Positions 7,628-16,775 of a DNA stretch of 64,000 bases are shown one piece after another. Source of the DNA: Nocardiopsis sp. YSL2 (lineage in GTDB: Bacteria > Actinomycetota > Actinomycetes > Streptosporangiales > Streptosporangiaceae); the NCBI RefSeq assembly GCF_030555055.1, contig NZ_JAMOAO010000001.1, positions 3,038,001 to 3,102,000 on the forward strand, given 5' to 3'. Within the stretch, counting starts at the first letter, position 1, and every line of letters starts with the position of its first letter. The translations under genes were made by a program, and so were the position numbers. A model generated the notes under the pieces. That model worked only from the letters and a program-made list of their open reading frames with translations, did no database searches and was not told the origin of the DNA.

Positions 7628-10213
7628 CTAGCCGCAGACCGCTCCGTTGAGGCGGAACAGCTCGGGGGCCGGGTCGGGTCCGCCCGAGCGCGTGCCGACG
7701 AAGCCGAACGTCGTCTGCTCCCCGGGCTCGATCGCCGCGTTCCAGCCCAGGTCCCGTGTGGTCACGCGGGGGCCCGACTGCTCCAGCTCACCGCTCCAGT
7801 GCCGGCCCACCGACTGCCCGCCGGTGAACGACCACCCGAGTTCCCAGCCGTCCACGGGCTCGTCCCCGGTGTTGCGGATCGTCACCTGGGTGGTGAACCC
7901 GCTGTCCCACGCGCCGTGCACCGTGTAGTCCACCTCGCAGGTCGGCGCGGCCGGGGGCGCCGCCTCGCCCTGGTCGGTGACGAACGCCGACACCCACGCC
8001 AGCGCCGAGTTCCAGTTGATCGTCAACTCGTTGGTCGACCACGCGTCGATGTGGTCGATGTAGCAGAACTGCGGTGCGCAACCGGTCAGGTTGGCCCGGC
8101 TGACCGGGTCCCAGGTGGCGGTGTCGGAGTTCGGTCCGCCCGACAGCGTGCCGTCGGGCGGCGGGGGCAGCGACGGGTCCAGCTGGGCGGCGTACCACCG
8201 GCTGTGCTGGTTGACCGCGTCGTTCTCGCCGTACCCGGTCACGTAGGACTGGTTGAGCGCGTTGCGCCCCAGCACGTAGTCCATCCCCTCCAGGACGGCG
8301 TCGCGGTAGCGCGCCTCCCCGGTCAGGTCGTAGGCGCTCGCCAGGACGACCATGGTGTTGAGGACCAGTCCGTTGGACCCCCACACGAGGACCCCGTCCT
8401 CCGGGTTCAGGACCAGGCCGTACGGGTGCTCTTCGGCGGCCGCCAGGTACTGGTCGGCGGCGGCCACCACGGACGCGCGGACCTCGTCGCGGCCGTCGAG
8501 GGTGTTGGGGACGGTCGCGAGCTGGAGCCGTCCCAGGGGCGCGGTCCAGCGCCAGTCGAAGGCCGAGGCGGTGAAGGCCCCGCCGGTGTGCAGCTCCGAG
8601 CCGGTCACGGCGTCCTCGTACTCCGCCGCGCCCGTGGTGAGGTACAGCTCGGCCGCCGCCCAGTAGAACTCGTCGGCCACGGTGTCGTCGTCGTAGGGGC
8701 CACCGCCTTCACCGCCGGCCTCGGCGAAGCGGTCGGGGTGCGCCAGGGCCGCGTCCCAGGCGGCCTCGCCCGCCTGCGCGCAGGTGTCGGCGAAGTCGGC
8801 GTCGTAGGGTGCGAACACCCGGGCGCACTGGGCGGCGGTGGCGGCCAGGTTCAGGGTGGCCGCCGTCGACGGCGGGTGCAGGTAGCGGGGCTGTGGATCG
8901 CGGTCGGGCATGAGCGGCAGGCCCGTCCACGCGGCGTCGTGCACCTTGTGGTGCGCCATCCCCGCCAGCTCCTCGCCCTCGGGCACCTGCATGCTGAGCA
9001 GGAACTCCATTTCCCAGCGCGCCTCGTCCAGGACGTCGGGCACGCCGTTGTCCCGCTCCGGGATCGCGAGAGTCGAGTCGGCGACCCGGTCGGGATCGCC
9101 GGTGGGGGCGTGGTGCGCCCGCTCGTACACGCTCATCAGCTGGTGGACGGAGATGCCGCCGTTCACCACGTACTTCCCGTGGTCCCCGGCGTCGTACCAG
9201 CCGCCGGAGACGTCCAGGGAGTAGTCGCAGGGGGTGTCGGGATGGCAGGTGACCTCGGTGTCCCCCTGGTTGGGCTCGACTCCGGCGTGACCGGCCGGGC
9301 GGCCGTAGCCGGGGGCGATCTCGTCGCTGATCTCGATGCCGCTGCGCTGCGTGTAGTAGAAGTCCAGGGCGTCGGTCGCCAGGTCTGCGTAGGGGTCGGC
9401 GGCGATGTCGAACGGGTGGCTCGTCTCGCCGTCAGCGGTCAGGGTGAAGCCGGTGCCCGCCTGTGTGAACCCGCCGAAGTCGACCGAGTGCACGCTCTGG
9501 TCGGAACTCGGGTCCACACCCCGGGGAACGGTCTCGCCCTCGGCCACGACGGTGCCGTCGGCGTCGGCCAGATCCCAGGGCAGGGGCTGCTCGGCGTCGG
9601 TGACCACGGTGGCGTTCTTGGGGCCCTGCGGCAGGTAGCCGACCTGGTTCACGCGTACGCGGGGGCCGGTGTCGGGCTCGTACACGGGGGGTTCGGCCCC
9701 GCCGAGCAGGGACACGTCGTCCAGGCAGAAGGTCCAGTCCTCGGCGGCGCCGCCGATCTGGAAGGCGACCTGGGCGTCGGGCATGTCCGTGGAGGCGGTG
9801 AAGACGTGCTCGAAGCGGGCGGGATCGGCGCCGAGGGCCGGGCGTTCGTCCAGTTCGGTGCGCCAGGGGTCGACGGGTTCCTGGACGAGCGCCCGCACGA
9901 CGACTCCGTCCGCTCCGGAGGCGGTGTAGGTGAAGTCGTAGGACTCGTCGGCCTGGAGGGGGACGCCGTCCTGTCCGATGATGGCGTCCCAGGGATTCTC
10001 GGTTCCTCCGGGGACGTCGGCGCACAGGGCGCCGTCGATGACGCCCATCTCGATGCCGGCGCTGGCCCACCATCCGGTGGCGCCGTCGGAGAAGTCGCCG
10101 TTGACGATCTGCTCGACGGGGTCGTCGGCGGCGCTGGCGGGTGCGGCCGTGAGAAGGCCGCAGGTGAGGGCGGCGCACGCGCTGAGCGCGAGCACCCTGG
10201 TCGGGGTGGTCAT
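7628..10213 (-). CDS. Secreted GH9 cellulase with CBM4/9-like, Ig-like and CBM2 domains
   Basis: 861 residues from ATG 10213 (GGAAGG upstream). Signal peptide 1-28 (ends APASA); CBM4/9-like carbohydrate-binding domain about 30-172; Ig-like cellulase N-domain about 185-275 ([13 protein letters not shown]); GH9 catalytic domain about 280-745, with the Asp pair in [11 protein letters not shown] and the acid Glu in [16 protein letters not shown]-terminal CBM2 759-861 bounded by Cys residues. An exported endo- or processive beta-1,4-glucanase acting on cellulose. A perfect CebR-type operator lies 48 bases upstream. The stop codon is part of the CTAG duplicated by the adjacent IS, so the protein end is preserved despite the insertion. 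Confidence 0.95.
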   Translation of the reverse strand: MTTPTRVLALSACAALTCGLLTAAPASAADDPVEQIVNGDFSDGATGWWASAGIEMGVIDGALCADVPGGTENPWDAIIGQDGVPLQADESYDFTYTASGADGVVVRALVQEPVDPWRTELDERPALGADPARFEHVFTASTDMPDAQVAFQIGGAAEDWTFCLDDVSLLGGAEPPVYEPDTGPRVRVNQVGYLPQGPKNATVVTDAEQPLPWDLADADGTVVAEGETVPRGVDPSSDQSVHSVDFGGFTQAGTGFTLTADGETSHPFDIAADPYADLATDALDFYYTQRSGIEISDEIAPGYGRPAGHAGVEPNQGDTEVTCHPDTPCDYSLDVSGGWYDAGDHGKYVVNGGISVHQLMSVYERAHHAPTGDPDRVADSTLAIPERDNGVPDVLDEARWEMEFLLSMQVPEGEELAGMAHHKVHDAAWTGLPLMPDRDPQPRYLHPPSTAATLNLAATAAQCARVFAPYDADFADTCAQAGEAAWDAALAHPDRFAEAGGEGGGPYDDDTVADEFYWAAAELYLTTGAAEYEDAVTGSELHTGGAFTASAFDWRWTAPLGRLQLATVPNTLDGRDEVRASVVAAADQYLAAAEEHPYGLVLNPEDGVLVWGSNGLVLNTMVVLASAYDLTGEARYRDAVLEGMDYVLGRNALNQSYVTGYGENDAVNQHSRWYAAQLDPSLPPPPDGTLSGGPNSDTATWDPVSRANLTGCAPQFCYIDHIDAWSTNELTINWNSALAWVSAFVTDQGEAAPPAAPTCEVDYTVHGAWDSGFTTQVTIRNTGDEPVDGWELGWSFTGGQSVGRHWSGELEQSGPRVTTRDLGWNAAIEPGEQTTFGFVGTRSGGPDPAPELFRLNGAVCG

Positions 10214-10260
10214 GGCTTCCTTCCGCTGGGGGTGGGCGACCGGTCGGCCGCCGCGGAGGT

Positions 10261-10274
10261 TGGGAGCGCTCCCA
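10261..10274. promoter_or_regulatory. CebR/CelR-type operator of the cellulase gene
   Basis: The 14-bp perfect palindrome TGGGAGCGCTCCCA is the known binding site of the LacI-family cellobiose repressors CebR/CelR in actinomycetes. It lies 48 bases before the GH9 start. A degenerate second site (TGGGAGCGGCCACC) follows at 10287-10300. Cellobiose-inducible control is inferred from the site; no CebR gene is in the window. Confidence 0.85.
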
Positions 10275-10444
10275 GACGCATGGTCGTGGGAGCGGCCACC
10301 CCTGTCAATGGGGGTAAGCGCAGACGCCGCGCGGCCCGGCGCCGCCCGAGCGTTCGGAGCCGTGCTCAGAGCCCGACCCCACCCACGGCTTGCAGGAGTC
10401 GGTTCCGCGCGGTCGCCGACAGGGGCCTGCCGGGGTCCGGTCCT

Positions 10445-10461
10445 GTCCACAGGGTGTGGAC
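10445..10461. repeat. 17-bp palindromic repeat, copy 1
   Basis: GTCCACAGGGTGTGGAC, a dyad with 7-base arms around GGG. The exact sequence recurs 39 bases away (10484) and in reverse complement at 44266. The half-site resembles an actinobacterial DnaA box (TTGTCCACA) but the function is unknown. Confidence 0.8.
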
Positions 10462-10483
10462 GGTGTCGCGCTCAGCCAGATCC

Positions 10484-10500
10484 GTCCACAGGGTGTGGAC
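10484..10500. repeat. 17-bp palindromic repeat, copy 2
   Basis: Second exact copy of GTCCACAGGGTGTGGAC, 39 bases from copy 1, in the same intergenic region between the cellulase and the HsdR_N-like gene. The spacing is close to four helical turns, which would place both copies on one DNA face. Confidence 0.8.
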
Positions 10501-10545
10501 AGGATTCCGGGTTCGCGACACCGCGAAGGGGCCGGGGCGGCGGCA

Positions 10546-10590
10546 CACGACGAGGCCCGCCCGCGGCGGAGCCGGGGCGGGCGGGTCGTG
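10546..10590. terminator. Long hairpin downstream of the HsdR_N-like gene
   Basis: Outer arms CACGAC and GTCGTG and inner arms CCCGCCC and GGGCGGG form a long GC-rich stem just past the stop of the minus-strand gene ending at 10603. Confidence 0.6.
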
Positions 10591-10602
10591 AAGCGTGTGC
10601 GC

Positions 10603-11385
10603 TCAGGCCTCCTCGGCCTCGTCGTTCCCCTCGTCGCCGGCGGGCAGCAGGCCCTTGGCGATGACCTCCTCGGTCAGCGCGCGGAGCACCTCGGCGGCGT
10701 CCCCGGCGTGACCCGGGTGCTCGGACACCTCGCGGAGCTCGGCGAGGATCGCCGACACCACCGTGTCCCACCGCAGGATCCGGGCGAGCGGCGCGGCCTC
10801 GGTCGACTCGCGCCAGCGGCGCAGCGCGTCCAGCCGACCGTGCTCGACGGCCTCGTGGGTGAGGTGGAACAGCAGATCGACCGTGCGCTCGTGCGAGTCG
10901 CGGTCCATGAGGTCGACGTCGATCACCGGCACCGGCTGGGTCGAGTCACCGTCCTCCTGGGGGCGCAGGTGGTACACCTTCCACAGCCGCCCGTTGGTGA
11001 GCACGATCCAGCGCGCGCCCTGTTCGGCGGCGACCCGGCGGGCCATCTGGATGTTGCGGATGTCCAGCTCCTGGCCGACACCCTTCACCTCGACCGGGGC
11101 GAACACGTCGCCGTCGAGGATGATCGCGTAGTCGACGGAGTCGCCGCTCGTGCGGTACTCGGTCGTCAGCTCCTGGTACTTGCTGTAGTTCAGGCCGACA
11201 CTGAGGAAGTCGGCGACCAGCAGGCGGGTGTCTCCGTCGTTGGCGTCGCGTTCGACCAGTTCGGCCAGGGGGCCCGACAGCCGGTCGATCGCCGCGGCCA
11301 GCCGGCTGCGCACGGGGGTCTCCCAGCTGACAGGGGTGGTGAACTGACCCGTGCGGGTCATCACCTGGGTTGCCTCGACGTCCAT
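10603..11385 (-). CDS. Type I restriction enzyme R N-terminal-domain-like protein (HsdR_N-like)
   Basis: 260 residues from ATG 11385. Residues about 40-165 resemble the HsdR_N nuclease-like domain: LVADFLSVGLNYSKYQELTT, SVDYAIILDGDVFAPVEVKG (Asp and Glu-x-Lys of a PD-(D/E)XK core) and WIVLTNGRLWKVYHL. The rest is helical, with an acidic tail. No helicase, methylase or specificity subunit is nearby, so it is a stand-alone protein of unknown role; similar proteins are common as singletons in actinomycetes. A second start at the ATG of MTRTGQF, 8 codons downstream, is possible. Confidence 0.7.
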   Translation of the reverse strand: MDVEATQVMTRTGQFTTPVSWETPVRSRLAAAIDRLSGPLAELVERDANDGDTRLLVADFLSVGLNYSKYQELTTEYRTSGDSVDYAIILDGDVFAPVEVKGVGQELDIRNIQMARRVAAEQGARWIVLTNGRLWKVYHLRPQEDGDSTQPVPVIDVDLMDRDSHERTVDLLFHLTHEAVEHGRLDALRRWRESTEAAPLARILRWDTVVSAILAELREVSEHPGHAGDAAEVLRALTEEVIAKGLLPAGDEGNDEAEEA

Positions 11386-11699
11386 GAGTGTCCGTTTCCG
11401 TGGTCGCCGTGGGCCCCGCCGCACGCTGCCCGGGGGCACGGATGAGGGAGGATTGGCCGCACCGATCGTACAGCTCCCACGGCCCTGTCGCCGATCCGAC
11501 CCGTCGCGGGCCGCGCGGTCTCCGGCCGGTCCCGGCCGCTGGCGGGGCTGCTTCCGGGTACGCCGGTCCGCGCCGGGCCGTCTCAGGGTGCGCCCGGACG
11601 CGCCGGGGCTGGACGGCGGCCTGCCCTGATGGGGTCGATCGACCCTGGGCAGGGCCGCGCGCAGGGGAGACGCTGGGGCGGTCGGAGGAGGTCGCTCGA
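11386..11699. other. Intergenic region between divergent genes
   Basis: About 310 bases separating the HsdR_N-like gene and a membrane-protein gene. I see no repeat, RNA gene or convincing short frame; it presumably holds two divergent promoters. Confidence 0.5.
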
Positions 11700-12377
11700 A
11701 TGGATGACAGCGCGGGAACGGCACCGGGTGGGGCGGCGGTTCCGGCGCGGACCGCCGCTCCGCCCTCGGTCGGCCTGTGGGTCCTGCTGTGCGCCGGTGC
11801 CGAAGCCGTGGGCATGACCGCCGCCGTCGGCGCCGTCGTGGTGTCGCAGGCCCTTGTCGGCGAACCGGCCGGTGCTCCGGGGGTCGCGGGCGTGGTCGGC
11901 CTCGTCCTGGCGGGCGGCCTGGTGGAGGGGCTGGTCCTGGGGTCCGCGCAGGCCCTGGGTCTGCGGCGGTGGCTGCCCGGCACGGCCGTCCCGTGGATCG
12001 TGGCGACGGTCGTGGTCGCGGGCCTGGGCTGGGCCGCCGGCTCACTGCCGTCGGTGCTGTCCGACACGGAAGGCATGACCGAACCGGCCGTGCCGGTCGT
12101 GGTCGGTCTCGCGGCTTCGTTGGGCGCGCTCATGGGTGCGGCCCTCGGCGCGGCGCAGGCGCTCGTGCTCCGCCGGCGGGTGGCCCATCCATGGCGGTGG
12201 GTGGGGGCCAGTGCCCTGGCCTGGGCCGGAGCCATGCCCGTGATCTTCCTGGGTGCTTCCGCGGCGCCCGCCGAGTGGCCGGCTCCCGTGCTTCTGCTGT
12301 TGGGCATGGGGACGGGAACGATGGCCGGTGCTGTTCTGGGCGGTGTCGGCGGCTGGTTCCTGCGATATCTGGACTGA
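11700..12377 (+). CDS. Hypothetical polytopic membrane protein
   Basis: 225 residues from ATG 11700 with GGAGG eight bases upstream. About six hydrophobic helices rich in Ala, Gly and Val cover most of the protein, and the C-terminus is short (GGWFLRYLD). Two related-looking segments (GLVEGLVLGSAQALGLRRWL and GALMGAALGAAQALVLRRRV) suggest an internal duplication of a three-helix unit. No known family recognised; it resembles generic actinobacterial integral membrane proteins. Confidence 0.7.
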   Translation: MDDSAGTAPGGAAVPARTAAPPSVGLWVLLCAGAEAVGMTAAVGAVVVSQALVGEPAGAPGVAGVVGLVLAGGLVEGLVLGSAQALGLRRWLPGTAVPWIVATVVVAGLGWAAGSLPSVLSDTEGMTEPAVPVVVGLAASLGALMGAALGAAQALVLRRRVAHPWRWVGASALAWAGAMPVIFLGASAAPAEWPAPVLLLLGMGTGTMAGAVLGGVGGWFLRYLD

Positions 12378-12429
12378 TCCGTGGGGACATCCGGTTCCTT
12401 GTGATTCGACCGGCCCACGGGGAAGGCCG

Positions 12430-12457
12430 GAGGGGCAGGCCCTGCGGCCCGCCCCTC
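12430..12457. terminator. Bidirectional terminator hairpin
   Basis: GAGGGGC and GCCCCTC arms plus an inner GGCC/GGCC stem, between two convergent genes (stops at 12377 and 12551). Confidence 0.7.
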
Positions 12458-12550
12458 AGGACGGCCGACGTTCCCGTCAGGGGCGGGACCAGGGCGGGCG
12501 AGGGCGCACCGCCCGCGTGCGGTCGCCGCGGAGGCGGTCGCCGTGCCGGC

Positions 12551-13663
12551 TCACGGGCCCGCGGTGCGTACGGGCCGGGGCCGGGGGCCGTCACCGAAGT
12601 CCTCGGCGACCAGCCGGTCGGCCCAGAGCCGGAGCGCGGGCCACACCGGCGGATGGGACAGGCCCGCCGCGCGGGCCAGGGCGTCGGCCGATGCCGTGTC
12701 GTAGCGGTCGGCGCTGAGGAAGGTCAGGGTCTCGGGTTCGACGCCGGTCAGCCCGCGCGGCAGGCGGCGCAGCAGCCCGACCGGCACCCTGCCCCACGGG
12801 GCCCGGACGCCCAGGTGCGCGGCGAGCCCGCGGAGGAGTTCGTGCAGAGGGGGAGTGCCGTCGTCCAGCACCCAGTGGGCGCGAACGGCACCGGGACCGG
12901 CACCGGCTCCGGCGGAGTCGTGGCCCGGGACCGCGGCGAGGAAGCGCGCGAGGTGGTCGACGGTCACCACCGGCACGAAGGTCGACGACCCGCCCGGCAG
13001 GAGCGGTAGCCGTCCGCGCCAGAGGTCGCGGACGGTCTGGGCCAGGCCGATGTACTGCCCGGACTCGCCCGTCTCGGAGTCGCCGATGACGGTCGAGGGG
13101 TTGACGATGCTCAGCGGAACGCCCTCGCGCGCGGCGAGGTCGCGCACGAGGGCGTCGGCCTCGATCTTGGCCGCCTCGTAGGCGCCGCGCTCCCGGTAGA
13201 GCCGGTCCGCCTCGGCCGGCGTGGGTGGAGCGGTCAGGACCGCGCCCGCGCGGTACCCGGTGACGTGGACCGCGCGCCGCAGCCCGGGCCGGCGCGACGC
13301 CCAGGTGAGCGCGTGCAGCGCGCTGTCGACGTTGGCCGCCCGGGACTCCTCACGGTCCATGCCGAAGCGGTAGCTCCCGGCGCAGTTGTAGACGTCGCGC
13401 ACGTCCCGCAGCCGTCGCGCGTCGGCGTCGTCGAGTCCGAGGTCGGGCCTGGCGAGGTCGACGCGGACAGTGGTGAGTCGTGTGGTGGGTACGGAGTGCT
13501 CGCGGAGCCAGGAGAGCAGGGCCTCCTCGCTGCCGCCGCTGCGGGTACCGGCGGCCGCGGCCTGGCCGTCGTGCAGCAGCTCCGCCAGGAGCCAGCGCCC
13601 GATGAGTCCGGTCGCCCCGAGCACGAGGGCCCGTGGGTTCGTTTCCGCGTGGAGAGGTCGCAT
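12551..13663 (-). CDS. Extended short-chain dehydrogenase/reductase (thioester-reductase-like)
   Basis: 370 residues. N-terminal dinucleotide site GATGLIGR (residues about 17-24), VYNCAG near residue 91, and the catalytic pair in YEAAK near residue 170 mark an atypical/extended SDR such as thioester-reductase-like or nucleoside-sugar epimerase-type enzymes. The substrate is not evident. A consensus AAAGGAG site precedes the ATG, and a 12-bp operator 13 bases upstream matches that of the neighbouring TetR gene in the same orientation, so the TetR protein very likely represses it. Confidence 0.8.
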   Translation of the reverse strand: MRPLHAETNPRALVLGATGLIGRWLLAELLHDGQAAAAGTRSGGSEEALLSWLREHSVPTTRLTTVRVDLARPDLGLDDADARRLRDVRDVYNCAGSYRFGMDREESRAANVDSALHALTWASRRPGLRRAVHVTGYRAGAVLTAPPTPAEADRLYRERGAYEAAKIEADALVRDLAAREGVPLSIVNPSTVIGDSETGESGQYIGLAQTVRDLWRGRLPLLPGGSSTFVPVVTVDHLARFLAAVPGHDSAGAGAGPGAVRAHWVLDDGTPPLHELLRGLAAHLGVRAPWGRVPVGLLRRLPRGLTGVEPETLTFLSADRYDTASADALARAAGLSHPPVWPALRLWADRLVAEDFGDGPRPRPVRTAGP

Positions 13664-13675
13664 GGTTCTCCTTTA

Positions 13676-13687
13676 TAGATCGGTCTA
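13676..13687. promoter_or_regulatory. TetR operator, SDR promoter copy
   Basis: TAGATCGGTCTA followed by CATATTTTT. This is the exact reverse complement of the 12-bp site in front of the TetR gene, and the A/T flank is shared too. Confidence 0.75.
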
Positions 13688-13778
13688 CATATTTTTGGCG
13701 CACAAGCCCGCTTCGCGAGCCCGGATCACTGTGTGCCGGGGCGGTGTCCGGGTCGTTCGGAGGGCTGGTCCTGGGGGG

Positions 13779-14354
13779 TCAGTCGTCCTTGAGCAGCAGT
13801 GCGACCGACCCCCGGGCCCGGTCCAGGGGAGTGCGGCTGCGGGTCGCCCGGGCGAGCAGGATGGCGCCCTCGACGAGGGAGAGCGCGGACCAGGCCTGCG
13901 CGTCCGCGGTCCCGGGGTCGCGCCCCTCGGCGGCGAGCCGGAGCGCGAGCTCCCGCTGCCAGGACGAGTAGACGCGCGTGCAGACCTCGTGCACGCGGTC
14001 GTTGGTGGCGGCGACGTCGACCGCGGTGGCGGCGATCGGGCAGCCCTTGGTGAAGTCCGACCCGACCATCCTGTCCGTGAACAGGTCGATCATTCGCTGG
14101 GCGAGCGCGACCGCGTCGGGCGCCTCGTCGGCCAGGTCGGCGAGTGCGGCGCCCACCTCGGCGCCCGCGGCCTCCAGCGCCGCGGTGACCAGGTCGTCCT
14201 TGCCGCCGGGGAAGTGGAAGTACAGCGAGCCCCGTGGGGCCCCGCTGGCGGCCAGGACCTGGTTGAGTCCTGTTCCCGCGTAGCCGTGGGCCTCGAGCAG
14301 TTCGCGCGCACCCCCGATGAGCCGCGCACGTGTGGCCGTCCCCTTGGTTCCCAT
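13779..14354 (-). CDS. TetR/AcrR family repressor
   Basis: 191 residues from ATG 14354; the frame extends upstream, but across its own operator. The N-terminal helix-turn-helix (ARLIGGARELLEAHGYAGTG then GAPRGSLYFHFPGGKDDL) is typical. The C-terminal half, with KGCPIAATAVDVA, fits the LmrA/YxaF-like TetR group that senses small hydrophobic ligands. Its operator overlaps its promoter and is duplicated before the SDR gene, which suggests autoregulation plus control of the SDR. Confidence 0.88.
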   Translation of the reverse strand: MGTKGTATRARLIGGARELLEAHGYAGTGLNQVLAASGAPRGSLYFHFPGGKDDLVTAALEAAGAEVGAALADLADEAPDAVALAQRMIDLFTDRMVGSDFTKGCPIAATAVDVAATNDRVHEVCTRVYSSWQRELALRLAAEGRDPGTADAQAWSALSLVEGAILLARATRSRTPLDRARGSVALLLKDD

Positions 14355-14365
14355 GCGGGTCACAC

Positions 14366-14377
14366 TAGACCGATCTA
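14366..14377. promoter_or_regulatory. TetR operator, autoregulatory copy
   Basis: TAGACCGATCTA followed by CATATTTTTT, 12 bases before the TetR start codon; reverse complement of the copy at 13676. Confidence 0.75.
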
Positions 14378-14538
14378 CATATTTTTTCCAGCCCATGACG
14401 GCGCCCGATGCCCGGCGCCCGGCGGTCGGGGTCCGATGCTCGGCACCTGGGGCCCGGCGGCCGGGGCCCGATGGTCAGGCCCCGGCGTCCGCGGGCGTCC
14501 TGGCCCGGCCCGTCGCGGGGCCGGGCGCGGCGGATGCG

Positions 14539-14946
14539 TCAGACGGAGACGCCCAGCTCCGCCAGGAGCGTGCGGACACGCTGCTCGATCTCGTCGCGGA
14601 TGGGCCGCACGGCCGCCACACCCTGGCCCGCCGGATCCGGCAGGGTCCAGTCCAGGTAGCGCTTGCCGGGAAAGACCGGGCACACGTCGCCGCAGCCCAT
14701 GGTGATGCACACGTCGGAGGCCTCGACCGCGTCGGTGGTCAGGATCTTGGGCCTCTGGTCGGTGATGTCGATGCCGACCTCGTCCATGGCCGCGACGACG
14801 GCGGGGTTGACGGTGTCGGCCGGGGCCGAGCCCGCCGAGCGCACCTCCACGCGGTCGCCGGCCAGGTGCCGCAGCCAGGCGGCGGCCATCTGGGAACGGC
14901 CCGCGTTGTGGACGCAGACGAACAGCACGGAGGGCCGGTCGGTCAT
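14539..14946 (-). CDS. arsC: Arsenate reductase, low-molecular-weight phosphatase type
   Basis: 135 residues from ATG 14946. The phosphatase loop CVHNAGRS (CX5R) is near residue 11, and the redox cysteine region MGCGDVCPVFPG near residue 78. The conserved LDWTLPDP, with the catalytic Asp, follows. Reduces arsenate to arsenite, probably with mycothiol/mycoredoxin or thioredoxin. It diverges from arsR-acr3 and shares their control region. Confidence 0.93.
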   Translation of the reverse strand: MTDRPSVLFVCVHNAGRSQMAAAWLRHLAGDRVEVRSAGSAPADTVNPAVVAAMDEVGIDITDQRPKILTTDAVEASDVCITMGCGDVCPVFPGKRYLDWTLPDPAGQGVAAVRPIRDEIEQRVRTLLAELGVSV

Positions 14947-15038
14947 GGGGTGCCACCTTCTTCCGGGGGTGCCCCCGGCGGGAGCCCGGGGCAGCGGAGG
15001 ATTCGTATCAGTCCCGAATGATATGGCATCATCAGTGC

Positions 15039-15353
15039 ATGCTGACATCAGTGGACACTGACCTCATCAGGGTTCTGGGGGACCCGCTGCGCATGCGCAT
15101 CGTCTCCCTGCTCGCCCACGAGACCCTCTGTACGACGCACCTGGTCGAGGAGACCGGTGCGCGCCAGACCAACCTGTCCAACCACCTGCGCGTCCTCCGC
15201 GAGGCGGGCCTCGTCGAGACCGAGCCCTGCGGTCGGTTCACCTACTACCGGCTGCGTCCCGAGGCCCTGGAGTCCCTCTCCGGTGCGCTGGGCGACCTGG
15301 CCGCGACCGCCCGTGCGACCATCGCCGCCGACACCAAGAGGGCCTGCCCATGA
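15039..15353 (+). CDS. arsR: ArsR-family arsenic-responsive repressor
   Basis: 104 residues from ATG 15039. Winged-helix region VLGDPLRMRIVSLL, then TNLSNHLRVLREAGLVE, then a wing with GRFTYYRL. Cysteines lie in ETLCTTHLV and in the C-terminal KRACP; these could bind As(III), but not in the classical ELCVCDL form. No Shine-Dalgarno sequence precedes the start, so the mRNA may be leaderless. Its TGA overlaps the next ATG. Confidence 0.88.
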   Translation: MLTSVDTDLIRVLGDPLRMRIVSLLAHETLCTTHLVEETGARQTNLSNHLRVLREAGLVETEPCGRFTYYRLRPEALESLSGALGDLAATARATIAADTKRACP

Positions 15354-16429
15354 CCCGCTCCGACACCACGGCCCCGGACACCGGCTCCGTCGCCGCCAGA
15401 CTCTCCACACTCGACCGCTTCCTGGCGGTGTGGATCCTGCTCGCCATGGGGATCGGCCTCGGCCTGGGCCGCCTGGTCCCCGGACTGAACGACGCGCTGG
15501 CCGCCCTGGAGGTGGGCGGGATCTCGCTGCCCATCGCCCTGGGCCTGCTCGTCATGATGTACCCCGTGCTGGCCAAGGTCCGCTACGACCGGCTCGACAC
15601 CGTCACCCGCGACCGGCGGCTGCTCATCTCCTCCCTGGTCGTGAACTGGGTCGTGGGCCCCGCGGTGATGTTCGCCCTCGCCTGGATCTTCCTCGCCGAC
15701 CTGCCGGAGTACCGGACCGGTCTCATCATCGTCGGACTGGCCCGCTGCATCGCGATGGTCATCATCTGGAACGACCTGGCCTGCGGAAACCGGGAGGCGG
15801 CCGCCGTCCTGGTCGCACTGAACTCCGTGTTCCAGGTGCTCGCGTTCGGACTCCTGGGCTGGTTCTACCTCGACCTGCTGCCCGGCTGGCTGGGCCTGGA
15901 CACCGACGGGATCGACGTCTCCCCGTGGATGATCGCGCTGAACGTGGTCATCTTCCTGGGCATACCCCTGGCGGCGGGCTTCCTGACCCGCTTCCTGGGT
16001 GAGCGCCGGATGGGACGGGAGCGCTACGAGTCGGCGTTCCTGCCCCGGATCGGCCCCTGGGCGCTGTACGGGCTGCTGTTCACCATCGTGCTGCTCTTCG
16101 CGCTGCAGGGCGGGACCATCACGAGCCGACCGCTGGACGTGGCCCGCATCGCCGTTCCGCTGCTGGTCTACTTCGTCCTGGTGTGGTTCGGCACCTTCGC
16201 CTTCGCCAAGGCGATCGGGATGGACTACGACCGCACCACGACGCTGGCCTTCACCGCGGCGGGCAACAACTTCGAGCTGGCCATCGCGGTCGCCATCGCC
16301 ACCTTCGGCGTCACCTCGGGCCAGGCCCTGGCCGGGGTCGTCGGCCCGCTGATCGAGGTGCCGGTGCTCATCGCCCTGGTCTACGTGTCCCTGGCCTGGC
16401 GCCGCCGCTTCGCCGCCGACCGCCGGTAG
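15350..16429 (+). CDS. acr3: ACR3-family arsenite efflux permease
   Basis: 359 residues with about ten membrane helices. Contains the ACR3 signature GLARCIAMVIIWNDLACGN with the essential Cys, and the later FTAAGNNFELAIAVAI. Exports arsenite, the product of ArsC, from the cytoplasm. Coupled to arsR by an ATGA overlap and induced with it. Confidence 0.95.
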   Translation: MTRSDTTAPDTGSVAARLSTLDRFLAVWILLAMGIGLGLGRLVPGLNDALAALEVGGISLPIALGLLVMMYPVLAKVRYDRLDTVTRDRRLLISSLVVNWVVGPAVMFALAWIFLADLPEYRTGLIIVGLARCIAMVIIWNDLACGNREAAAVLVALNSVFQVLAFGLLGWFYLDLLPGWLGLDTDGIDVSPWMIALNVVIFLGIPLAAGFLTRFLGERRMGRERYESAFLPRIGPWALYGLLFTIVLLFALQGGTITSRPLDVARIAVPLLVYFVLVWFGTFAFAKAIGMDYDRTTTLAFTAAGNNFELAIAVAIATFGVTSGQALAGVVGPLIEVPVLIALVYVSLAWRRRFAADRR

Positions 16430-16775
16430 CGGGTCCGCGGGGACCGGCCGCGGGCGGTGGCGACCCGGCTGGGGAGGAACCGGCCGGGTCGGCAGCCGGC
16501 GAGCACCATCCCACGGGTGCCCTGGCCGGTTCCGCGGTCGTCAGCGGTGGCGCCCACGTGCCAGGTTCGCGTTCAGGTATGCCCTGACCAGCGAAGCCGT
16601 GGCAGCAGAGCGACTCCTCGGTTCCCGTGGCCGGTTCCCGTCCGCGCTCCAGGTACCCGGTCGTCGAACCGGGTACCTGAGCGTGACGGCATATCGAAAC
16701 GCGCGGATGCCGAACCAGCGCACCGTTCCTGGCGTCACTCCATGTGGCAAGTCCCCCAAGATCCAGGAGGCCGCG
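16430..16775. other. Intergenic region with a perfect palindrome
   Basis: About 345 bases without a convincing gene; the notable feature is the 12-bp-arm palindrome at 16650. Confidence 0.5.
16650..16679. promoter_or_regulatory. Perfect 12-bp inverted repeat upstream of the DUF4333 lipoprotein
   Basis: CAGGTACCCGGT and ACCGGGTACCTG around a CGTCGA loop, ending 96 bases before the lipoprotein start. It could be an operator, a leader hairpin, or a terminator for acr3. Confidence 0.6.

Noticed and set aside
10445..10500. Replication origin suggested by DnaA-box-like sequences
   Set aside because: Only two boxes, no dnaA/dnaN neighbourhood and no AT-rich unwinding region; treated as a dispersed repeat instead.
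7799..10591. Plus-strand open frame across the cellulase
   Set aside because: Low-complexity shadow of the GH9 gene, whose domains and operator are unambiguous.
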